From Betaproteobacteria bacterium (GTDB lineage: Bacteria > Pseudomonadota > Gammaproteobacteria > Burkholderiales > Thiobacillaceae), in assembly GCA_016234655.1 (NCBI GenBank), contig JACRAU010000013.1, positions 33,057-97,056 on the forward strand: a stretch of 64,000 nucleotides of DNA, written 5' to 3'. The translations under genes were made by a program, and so were the position numbers. Shown piece after piece: positions 56,855 to 64,000 of this stretch (position 1 is its first letter; each line of letters starts with the position of its first letter). A model generated the notes under the pieces. That model was not told where the DNA came from and ran no database searches. It was given only the letters and a program-made list of their open reading frames with translations.

Positions 56855-58479
56855 CCGATTCTTCCAAACGTAAGGTCTTGCGCGTCAAGCAAGCCAAGCC
56901 CGACGACGCGGCCGCCGCGCCGGTACCGGCGAAATCGCGCAAGCCGGTGCGCGGCAGCCATTTGCCCGTGCGCCAGCAGCGGGCGTTGAAGGGTAGCGAT
57001 TCCGCCGCGCCGATGGAAGAGACCAGACCGGCACCGCTAGCCAAAAAATCGGCGGTGGATCAGCCGCGCCGGCACCTGCGGCCTAAGGACGGGCCGCAGC
57101 AGCACCCGGCCAGAGGCGGCCGCACGGAGCGCGGCGAGGGCGGTTTCGAGCGCAAGGCGCGCACGGGCCGCGACGAGGCGCCGCGCCGTTCGGCCCGTGG
57201 CGAGGATGCGCGCCAGCGCGGCGACAAGCCGCAACGCGAGCGGCAACCGCGCCCGGCGCCCAAGCCGGTATCGGGGCCGCTGCGCCTGTTCGCCGCCAGC
57301 CCGCGCGGGCTGGAGCACGAACTGGCGAAGGAGCTGGCCGAGCTGGGCGCCGAGTCGGTGCAGCCCGGCTCGGGCGGCGTCAGCTTCGTCGGCGACATCG
57401 CACTGGCCTGGAAGATCAACCTGTGGTCGCGCCTGGCGATCCGCGTCTTGCAGCAGGTCGCGCACGGCCGCTACCAGTCCGAGGACGATCTGTATCAGGC
57501 GGCGCGCGCGCTGCCCTGGCCGGAGTGGTTTCCACTCGGCCGCACCATCGCCGTGCGCACCGTCGCCCATCGTAGCCCGCTCAAGAGCCTGAACTTCGCC
57601 TCGCTCAAGATCAAGGACGCGCTGTGCGACCGCTACCGCGACGTGACCGGCGCGCGGCCGGATGTCGACGCGCACAACCCGGACGTGCCGATTCTGCTGT
57701 TTCTGGGCGAGGACAGTTTCACCCTCTACCTGGACCTGACCGGCGAGCCCTTGAACCGGCGCGGCTATCGGGTGCAGGCCGCGCAGGCGCCGCTGAACGA
57801 GAACCTGGCCGCCGGCATGTTGCGCCTAGCCGGCTGGACGCCGGAGATGCCGCTGCTCGACCCGATGATGGGCGGCGGCACCATCCTGCTGGAGGCGGTG
57901 TTGATGGCGCTCAACATCGCGCCCGGCCTGCGCCGGCACTTCGCCTTCGAGAACCTGAACAGCTTCGACAAGGTGGAATGGGCCAAGCTGCGCAAGAACG
58001 CGCAGGCGGCGCAATTGGCGACGCGGCCGTTGCCGATCTACGGCGCCGACATCGACCCGCGCATGGTCTGGGCGACCGAGACCAATCTGCGCGAGGCCGG
58101 GCTGCTCGACTGCGTGACCTTGCGCGAGGCCGACGCGCTGGAGGTGCAGGCGCCGGGCAAGGTCGGCCTGATCGTGAGCAACCCGCCGTATGGGGTGAGG
58201 TTAAAGCCAGGCAGCGCGGCGACTGCGTCTTCCTCGGAGCAGGGGAGCGAAGAAGATGAGGACATGGCCGCGTTCTATCGCGGCCTGGGCGACAACCTCA
58301 AGCAGCACTTCACCGGTTGGAGCGCCTATCTGCTCTCGGCCGATCCCGAGCTGCCGCAGCACATCGGGCTGAAAGCGACCAAGCGCACGCCGCTGTTCAA
58401 CGGGCCGCTGGAGTGCCGCTTGTACGAGTACCGCCTGGTCAGCGGCCAGATGCGGCGCAAGAAGTCCGGCGAATCGTAG
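56842..58479 (+). CDS. THUMP-domain RNA methyltransferase, RlmL N-half-like
   Basis: The 545-residue protein begins with about 145 residues of low-complexity Arg/Lys/Ala/Pro sequence. A THUMP domain (LRLFAASPRGLEHELAKELA onward) follows, then a Rossmann methyltransferase domain with DPMMGGGTILLEAV and the catalytic IVSNPPYGVRL. This matches the m2G2445 23S rRNA methyltransferase half of E. coli RlmKL; the second (RlmK) half is absent. The TTG at 56842 with GCAGGA upstream is the apparent start. The basic extension is unusual and may bind RNA. Confidence 0.87.
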   Translation: MSSSSDSSKRKVLRVKQAKPDDAAAAPVPAKSRKPVRGSHLPVRQQRALKGSDSAAPMEETRPAPLAKKSAVDQPRRHLRPKDGPQQHPARGGRTERGEGGFERKARTGRDEAPRRSARGEDARQRGDKPQRERQPRPAPKPVSGPLRLFAASPRGLEHELAKELAELGAESVQPGSGGVSFVGDIALAWKINLWSRLAIRVLQQVAHGRYQSEDDLYQAARALPWPEWFPLGRTIAVRTVAHRSPLKSLNFASLKIKDALCDRYRDVTGARPDVDAHNPDVPILLFLGEDSFTLYLDLTGEPLNRRGYRVQAAQAPLNENLAAGMLRLAGWTPEMPLLDPMMGGGTILLEAVLMALNIAPGLRRHFAFENLNSFDKVEWAKLRKNAQAAQLATRPLPIYGADIDPRMVWATETNLREAGLLDCVTLREADALEVQAPGKVGLIVSNPPYGVRLKPGSAATASSSEQGSEEDEDMAAFYRGLGDNLKQHFTGWSAYLLSADPELPQHIGLKATKRTPLFNGPLECRLYEYRLVSGQMRRKKSGES

Positions 58480-58493
58480 GGTGCCCCCGACCG

Positions 58494-58586
58494 GCCATTG
58501 CGAGGTGGCGTAGCCACCGTGGCAATCCGGTTCTTGGTGCCCATGGATCGCCACGCCCTTGCTAGGCGAGGGCTCGCGATGACGGC
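58494..58586. repeat. Dispersed palindromic repeat (ATTGCGAG family)
   Basis: GGCCATTGCGAGG...GTGGCAATCC and GGATCGCCACGCCC...GGCTCGCGATGACGGCC are long imperfect inverted arms filling the gap between the methyltransferase gene and purC, which converge here. A single arm of the same family lies at 34531-34563. Confidence 0.75.
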
Positions 58587-58592
58587 CTTTCC

Positions 58593-59471
58593 TTAGCCGA
58601 TCAGCCGCTTCAAGGCCTCGGCGTATTTCTCCGCCGTTTTTTGTACGACATCGGCCGGCAGTTCGGGGCCGGGTGCCTGCTTGTTCCAGCCCGAATCGGT
58701 CAGCCAGTCGCGCACGTATTGCTTGTCGAAGCTGGGCGGGTTGCTGCCGACCTGGTATTCGTCGGCCGGCCAGAAGCGGGATGAGTCCGGGGTCAGCGCC
58801 TCGTCGATCAGGGTCAGCGTGCCGTTCTCGTCCAGGCCGAATTCGAACTTGGTGTCGGCGATGATGATGCCACGGGTGAGCGCATACTCCGCCGCTGCCT
58901 TGTACAGGGCGATGGCTGCGTCGCGCACCTGGGCCGCCATCTCCGCCCCCAGTAGTTGTTCGCACTGGGCGTAATCGATGTTCTCGTCGTGCTCGCCCAC
59001 CGCCGCCTTGGTCGACGGCGTGAACAGCGGCTCGGGCAGGCGGCTCGCTTGTTGCAGCCCGGCGGGCAGGGCGATGCCGCAGACCTGGCCGGTCTTCCGG
59101 TAATCGGCCCAGCCGCTGCCGACCAGATAGCCGCGCACGATGGCCTCGACCGGCAGCGCCTTCAGGCGTTTCACCACCACGGCACGGCCCTCGACCTGCT
59201 CGCGCTCATCCGGCGCGACCATGTCTTCCGGTTTGTCGCCGGTGAGTTGGTTGGGCAGGATGTGGCCGAGCTTGTCGAACCAGAAGTTGCTGACGGCGGT
59301 GAGCACCCGGCCCTTGGCCGGAATCGGCGTGGGCATGACCACGTCGAAGGCGGACAGGCGGTCGGTGGTGACGATGAGCATGCGCCGGTCGTCGATGGCG
59401 TAGATGTCGCGCACCTTGCCCTTGTGGATCAGCGGCAGGGATTTGATCGAGGTTTCGTATAGGGCGTCCAT
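58593..59471 (-). CDS. purC: SAICAR synthetase
   Basis: The 292-residue enzyme ligates aspartate to CAIR in purine synthesis. It has the N-terminal [33 protein letters not shown], and the [16 protein letters not shown] metal/ATP segment, and is of the longer (about 290-300 residue) type. The ATG at 59471 ([12 protein letters not shown]) has a GGAGAG site; an ATG four codons upstream is less likely. It lies downstream of fba in the same direction, separated by a terminator. Confidence 0.95.
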   Translation of the reverse strand: MDALYETSIKSLPLIHKGKVRDIYAIDDRRMLIVTTDRLSAFDVVMPTPIPAKGRVLTAVSNFWFDKLGHILPNQLTGDKPEDMVAPDEREQVEGRAVVVKRLKALPVEAIVRGYLVGSGWADYRKTGQVCGIALPAGLQQASRLPEPLFTPSTKAAVGEHDENIDYAQCEQLLGAEMAAQVRDAAIALYKAAAEYALTRGIIIADTKFEFGLDENGTLTLIDEALTPDSSRFWPADEYQVGSNPPSFDKQYVRDWLTDSGWNKQAPGPELPADVVQKTAEKYAEALKRLIG

Positions 59472-59486
59472 GGTTCTCTCCAAACG

Positions 59487-59513
59487 ACAAAGGCGGCACG
59501 GGGCCGCCTTTGT
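59487..59513 (-). terminator. Terminator after fba
   Basis: ACAAAGGCGGC and GCCGCCTTTGT form an 11-bp stem with a 5-nt loop between the fba stop and purC. In the leftward direction the stem ends in a short T-stretch, so purC may have its own weak promoter or depend on read-through. Confidence 0.75.
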
Positions 59514-59530
59514 CTGTCTACGTCAAATGC

Positions 59531-60598
59531 TTAGTTGACCTTGGGGTCGAGTTCGCCCTTGTCGTAACGCTTCTGCATTTCTTCCAGCGAGAACACCTTC
59601 TTGATCTTGCTGGCTTGGCCGGCGGCGCCGAAGGCCTCGTAGCGGTCCTTGCAGATGCCGGACATGGCCTTGGTCGCTTCTTTGAAGAACTTGCGCGGGT
59701 CGAAGTTGGCCTTGTTCTCGGCCAGGTGCTTGCGGATGGCGCCGGTGGAGGCCATGCGCAGGTCGGTGTCGATGTTCACCTTGCGCACGCCGCTCTTGAT
59801 GCCTTCGACGATCTCGCTGACCGGCACGCCATAGGTCTGGCCCATGTCGCCGCCATAGCTGTTGATGATGGCGAGCCAGTCTTCCGGCACCGAGGAGGAG
59901 CCGTGCATGACCAGGTGCACGTTGGGGATGCGGGCGTGGATTTCTTTCACGCGGTCGATGCGCAGCACCTTGCCGGTGGGCTTCTGGGTGAACTTATAGG
60001 CGCCGTGGCTGGTGCCGATGGCGATGGCCAGGGCGTCGACCTTGGTCTGCTTGACGAAATCGGCGGCCTCGTCGGGGTCGGTCAGCAGCATGGAGTGATC
60101 CAGCTCGCCTTCGGCGCCGTGGCCGTCTTCCTCGCCCATCTTGCCGGTCTCGAGCGAGCCCAGGCAGCCCAGTTCGCCTTCGACGGACACGCCGCAGGCA
60201 TGGGCCAGCTCGGCCACCTTGCGGGTGGTCTCGACGTTGTATTCGTAGGAGGACGGGGTCTTGGCGTCGGACATCAGCGAGCCATCCATCATCACCGACG
60301 AGAAGCCGGACTGGATGGAGCGGAAGCACACGGCCGGGGAGGCGCCGTGGTCTTGGTGCATACAGATCGGGATCTGCGGGTATTGCTCGATGGCGGCCAG
60401 GATCAGGTGGCGCAGGAAGGGCTCGCCGGCGTAAGAACGGGCGCCGGCGGAACCTTGCAGGATGACCGGGGAATCGACTGCGGCGGCGGCTTCCATGATC
60501 GCCTGCACTTGTTCCATGTTGTTGACGTTGAAGGCCGGCAGGCCGTAACCGTTCTCGGCGGCGTGGTCGAGCAGTTGACGCAAGGAAATGAGAGCCAT
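59531..60598 (-). CDS. fba: Fructose-bisphosphate aldolase, class II
   Basis: The 355-residue Zn-dependent aldolase of the Calvin-cycle type has [20 protein letters not shown] at the start, the Zn-binding [14 protein letters not shown], and [10 protein letters not shown] motifs, and phosphate-binding NIDTDLRMA. It cleaves or forms fructose 1,6-bisphosphate and may also make sedoheptulose bisphosphate. It follows pyk by about 30 bp in the leftward gap-pgk-pyk-fba cluster. Confidence 0.95.
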   Translation of the reverse strand: MALISLRQLLDHAAENGYGLPAFNVNNMEQVQAIMEAAAAVDSPVILQGSAGARSYAGEPFLRHLILAAIEQYPQIPICMHQDHGASPAVCFRSIQSGFSSVMMDGSLMSDAKTPSSYEYNVETTRKVAELAHACGVSVEGELGCLGSLETGKMGEEDGHGAEGELDHSMLLTDPDEAADFVKQTKVDALAIAIGTSHGAYKFTQKPTGKVLRIDRVKEIHARIPNVHLVMHGSSSVPEDWLAIINSYGGDMGQTYGVPVSEIVEGIKSGVRKVNIDTDLRMASTGAIRKHLAENKANFDPRKFFKEATKAMSGICKDRYEAFGAAGQASKIKKVFSLEEMQKRYDKGELDPKVN

Positions 60599-60629
60599 CT
60601 GATTACTCCTATCTAAGTTAACTAGTTAT

Positions 60630-62063
60630 TTAATCGGTTTTCCGCTCGCCCACGCGGACGATCTTCAGGGTGTTGGTGCCGCCCGGGCGGCCGATCGGCT
60701 CGCCGATGGTGAGCAGGATCAGGTCGCCGTTGCGTACCGCGCCGCGCCGCCGGAGTTCGTCTTCCGCCTCGGCCAGCAACTGGTCGCGCTCTTGGCTGGA
60801 GGGCCTGAAGTTGATCGGATAGACACCGCGGAAAAGACTGACTTTTCTACGGGTTTCGGTCTCGGGTGTCAAGGCGTAGATCGGCACGTTGGTGCTCATC
60901 CGGCTCATCCACAGCGCGGTCGAACCGGATTGGGTCATCGCCGCGATGGCCTTCACGTTCAGGTGCAGCGCGGTGAAGGCGGCGGACATGGCGATGGCCT
61001 CGTCCACCCGCAGGAAGCCGTGGTCGAGCAGTTTGCCGTCGAAGAACGGCTCCATCTCCTTTTCCGCCTCGACGCAGATGCGGTGCATGGCTTCCACGGT
61101 CTCGACCGGGTACTGGCCGGCGGCGGTCTCGGCCGACAGCATCACGGCGTCGGTGCCGTCGAGCACGGCGTTGGCCACGTCGGACACCTCGGCCCGGGTC
61201 GGGATCGGGCTGCTGATCATCGACTCCATCATCTGGGTCGCGGTGATCACCAGCTTGTTGCGCTCCTGGGCCATGCGGATCATCTTCTTCTGCAGGGCCG
61301 GCACGGCGGCGTCGCCCACCTCGACCCCGAGGTCGCCGCGGGCGACCATGATCGCGTCAGAGGCATTGATGATCTCTTCCAGCGCCTCGATCGCCTCGAC
61401 CCGCTCGATCTTGGCCACGATCCAGGCCTTGCACTTGGCCGCTTGCAAGAGCTCGCGCGCCTCCTGGATGTCGGCGGCGGATTTGGGGAAGGACACCGCG
61501 ACATAGTCGGCCTTGAGCAGGGCCGCGGTCTTGATGTCTTCCTTGTCCTTGTCGGTCAGGGCGGCGGCGGACAGGCCGCCGCCCTTGCGGTTGATGCCCT
61601 TGTTGTTGGACAGGGGGCCGCCACGGGTGACCTTGCAATGCACCTCGTTGCCCTTGACCTCCTCGACCCACATCTCGATCCGGCCGTCGTCCAGGATCAG
61701 GGTCGAGCCGCGCGACACGTCCTTGATCAGTTCCTTGTAGTCGAGGCCGACCCGGGTCTGGTCGCCCAGTTCGCAGGTGGCGTCGAGGGTGAAAGGGTCG
61801 CCGACGTTCAGGCTGATCTTGCCGTCCTTGAACTTGCCGATGCGGATCTTGGGGCCTTGCAGGTCGACCAGCACGCCGATGGCACGGCCCCGGGTCTTGG
61901 CGATGGAGCGGATCAGTTCGGCGCGTTGGATATGGTCTTCCGGCTTGCCGTGGGAGAAATTCAAGCGCACGACATCCACGCCGGCCTCCGCCATCTTGTC
62001 CAAGACCTTGGGGTCGGAGCAGGAGGGGCCGAGGGTGGCGACGATTTTTGTTCTACGTAGCAT
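60630..62063 (-). CDS. pyk: Pyruvate kinase
   Basis: The 477-residue enzyme transfers phosphate from phosphoenolpyruvate to ADP. It has RRTKIVATLGPSC at the N-terminus, VVRLNFSHG, the metal-binding MVARGDLGVEV, the signature NKLVITATQMMESM and DGTDAVMLSAETAAG. It belongs to the bacterial type II group. It lies between pgk and fba; the 92-bp gap to pgk contains a GAGTGAGG-type repeat. Confidence 0.96.
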   Translation of the reverse strand: MLRRTKIVATLGPSCSDPKVLDKMAEAGVDVVRLNFSHGKPEDHIQRAELIRSIAKTRGRAIGVLVDLQGPKIRIGKFKDGKISLNVGDPFTLDATCELGDQTRVGLDYKELIKDVSRGSTLILDDGRIEMWVEEVKGNEVHCKVTRGGPLSNNKGINRKGGGLSAAALTDKDKEDIKTAALLKADYVAVSFPKSAADIQEARELLQAAKCKAWIVAKIERVEAIEALEEIINASDAIMVARGDLGVEVGDAAVPALQKKMIRMAQERNKLVITATQMMESMISSPIPTRAEVSDVANAVLDGTDAVMLSAETAAGQYPVETVEAMHRICVEAEKEMEPFFDGKLLDHGFLRVDEAIAMSAAFTALHLNVKAIAAMTQSGSTALWMSRMSTNVPIYALTPETETRRKVSLFRGVYPINFRPSSQERDQLLAEAEDELRRRGAVRNGDLILLTIGEPIGRPGGTNTLKIVRVGERKTD

Positions 62064-62076
62064 GTTTACTCAGTAA

Positions 62077-62149
62077 GGAGTGAGGGGTTAGGAGTGAGGA
62101 GGAAGGGCAAGAGGGTTTTCACCTCACGCCTCACGCCTCTCTCCTCACT
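62077..62149. repeat. GGAGTGAGG repeat cluster between pgk and pyk
   Basis: GGAGTGAGG occurs twice (62077-62085, 62091-62099). GAGTGAGGAG (62092-62101) pairs with CTCCTCACTC (62140-62149), and CCTCACG is repeated in tandem between them. It can form a hairpin in the glycolytic transcript. Confidence 0.65.
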
Positions 62150-62155
62150 CGGGCA

Positions 62156-63340
62156 TTAGCCCTTCGCGCGTTCTTCCAGAATGGCCACGGCGGGCAGGAC
62201 CTTGCCCTCCAGATATTCGAGGAAGGCGCCGCCGGCGGTGGAGATGTAGGACACCTTGTCGTAGATGTCGTACTTCTGGATCGCGGCGATGGTGTCGCCG
62301 CCGCCGGCCAGGGTGAAGGCCTTGGTCTCGGCGATGGCCATGGCGATGGCCTTGGTGCCTTCGCCGAACTGGTCGAATTCGAACACGCCGACCGGGCCGT
62401 TCCACACCACGGTGCCGGCCTTCATGATGATGTCGACCAGTTCCTGCGCGCTCTTGGGGCCGATGTCGAAGATCATGTCGTCGTCGGCCACGGCATCGGC
62501 GCTCTTGGTCACGGCCGGCTCGTTGGCATCGAACTGCTTGCCGCAGACCACGTCCACGGCGATGGGGATGGTGGCGCCGCGCGCGGTCATCTTGCCGATG
62601 AGCGCTTGTGCGGTGGGGATCAGGTCATGCTCGCACAGCGACTTGCCGACGTTCTTGCCGGTGGCGGCCAGGAAGGTGTTGGCGATGCCGCCGCCGACCA
62701 CCAGTTGCTCGCATTTCTCGGACAGGGCTTCCAACACGGTCAGCTTGGTCGAGACCTTGGAGCCGCCGACGATGGCGACCATGGGCCGGGCCGGGTTGGC
62801 CAGGGCCTTGTCCAGCGCCTCCAACTCCTCGGACACCAGCTTGCCGGCGCAGGCGGTGGGGGCGTATTGGGCAATGCCGTAGGTCGAGGCCTCGGCGCGG
62901 TGGGCGGTGCCGAAGGCGTCCATCACGAACACGTCGCACAGCGCGGCGTATTTCCTGGCGGTCTCTTCGACGTTCTTCTTCTCGCCCTTGTTGACCCGGC
63001 AGTTCTCCAGCAGCACGACCTCGCCCTCGGCGACGTCGAAACCGCCGTCGACCCAATCCTTGATCAGGCGCACCGGCTTGCCCAGCTTGGCGGACATCAC
63101 ATCGGCCACCGGCTGCAAGGAGACCTCGGCGGTCCACTCGCCCTCGGTCGGGCGGCCCAGGTGAGAGGTGACCATCACCTTGGCGCCAGCCTTGAGCGCG
63201 TGCTCGATGGTGGGCATGGATGCGGTGATGCGGGCGTCGGAAGTGACCTTGCCGTCCTTGACGGGCACGTTCAGGTCGGCGCGGATGAACACGCGCTTAG
63301 CCCTAAGGTCGAGATCGGTCATGCGGAGGAATTTGGCCAT
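62156..63340 (-). CDS. pgk: Phosphoglycerate kinase
   Basis: The 394-residue enzyme interconverts 1,3-bisphosphoglycerate and 3-phosphoglycerate with ADP/ATP. It has the substrate-binding [37 protein letters not shown], and the nucleotide loop [13 protein letters not shown]. It is preceded by gap and followed by pyk in the same direction, giving a lower-glycolysis/Calvin-cycle operon. Confidence 0.96.
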   Translation of the reverse strand: MAKFLRMTDLDLRAKRVFIRADLNVPVKDGKVTSDARITASMPTIEHALKAGAKVMVTSHLGRPTEGEWTAEVSLQPVADVMSAKLGKPVRLIKDWVDGGFDVAEGEVVLLENCRVNKGEKKNVEETARKYAALCDVFVMDAFGTAHRAEASTYGIAQYAPTACAGKLVSEELEALDKALANPARPMVAIVGGSKVSTKLTVLEALSEKCEQLVVGGGIANTFLAATGKNVGKSLCEHDLIPTAQALIGKMTARGATIPIAVDVVCGKQFDANEPAVTKSADAVADDDMIFDIGPKSAQELVDIIMKAGTVVWNGPVGVFEFDQFGEGTKAIAMAIAETKAFTLAGGGDTIAAIQKYDIYDKVSYISTAGGAFLEYLEGKVLPAVAILEERAKG

Positions 63341-63366
63341 GGGGATACTCCTTGGATAGTTAAGCG

Positions 63367-63502
63367 GTAAGGGTTGGGCGGCAAGCCGCCCAGGCCTTAC
63401 GGCTCACGCATCAGATGACAGGTATCAGGAATCAGATATCAGAAAAGCTGTGCGGGCATAGCCCGCGCCACAATCTGATCCCTGATCCCTGGACTCTGAT
63501 TC
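63367..63502. repeat. Gap-pgk intergenic hairpins and ATCAG repeats
   Basis: GTAAGG...GGGCGGC-AA-GCCGCCC...CCTTAC (63367-63400) forms a strong hairpin. A cluster of TATCAG/GAATCAGA motifs and their complements (CTGATC, CTGATTCC) then flanks a second hairpin GCGGGC-ATA-GCCCGC (63452-63466). The long-range arms AGGAATCAGA and TCTGATTCC(T) can also pair. These may set differential expression or stability between gap and pgk. Confidence 0.6.

Positions 63503-64000
<498 letters not shown>

Overview
The window is a GC-rich chromosomal segment of a proteobacterium, most likely a betaproteobacterium of the Thiobacillus / Hydrogenophilales / Nitrosomonadales type. I infer this from gene order and family variants, not from a database search: leftward gap-pgk-pyk-fba-purC, miaB-tRNA-Met and phoH-ybeY-corC, the proteobacterial GshA type, a SlmA-type regulator, and 6S RNA between zapA and the 5-formyltetrahydrofolate cyclo-ligase gene. 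Most genes are housekeeping and closely packed, with many 1-26 bp overlaps.

Layout. 1-4.8 kb: end of a LuxR-type response regulator, a class V aminotransferase with a duplicated tail, a small dehydrogenase, a di-haem peroxidase and a DUF2189 membrane protein. 4.9-8.3 kb: an accessory island with a toxin-antitoxin pair (toxin frameshifted) and an AT-richer vsr-dcm-endonuclease operon. 8.4-13.9 kb: glycogen genes glgC-glgX-malQ. 14.1-16.0 kb: bioA and a small cytochrome c. 16.0-20.9 kb: a complete branched-chain amino acid type ABC importer, livKHMGF. 20.9-23.8 kb: a subtilisin-like protease, 5-FCL, 6S RNA, zapA and a zapB-like gene, all leftward. 23.9-33.9 kb, rightward: msbA, a glycosyltransferase, gluQ, ctaA, tRNA-Met, miaB, phoH, ybeY, corC, ygfZ and slmA. 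34.8-35.4 kb: an intact higBA pair. 35.5-40.9 kb, leftward: moeB-like gene, a hypothetical gene, ctpA, envC, gpmI.

41.0-48.5 kb holds a likely sulfur-stress operon: an ArsR-family regulator whose two cysteines have the 66-residue spacing of BigR/SqrR, a TolC/HlyD/RND efflux system, a DUF2892 membrane protein, a rhodanese, glutaredoxin and thioredoxin 2. It sits between gpmI and the rhodanese-grxC-secB-gpsA block, which are direct neighbours in E. coli. Glutathione synthesis genes gshA-gshB follow at 50.6-52.9 kb.

53.0-55.2 kb is the oddest stretch. An AT-rich lipoprotein gene and an IS110-type transposase remnant lie between two inverted copies of a roughly 275-bp repeat. The copies share conserved blocks, but three of their hairpin stems differ in sequence or length while still pairing perfectly. 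This looks like compensatory change in a structured DNA or RNA element and is the best candidate here for something undescribed. 55.2-64.0 kb returns to the core: apbE, a TlpA-type thioredoxin, an RlmL-like methyltransferase, and then leftward purC, fba, pyk, pgk and partial gap. Short dispersed palindromes of at least three families occupy many intergenic gaps.
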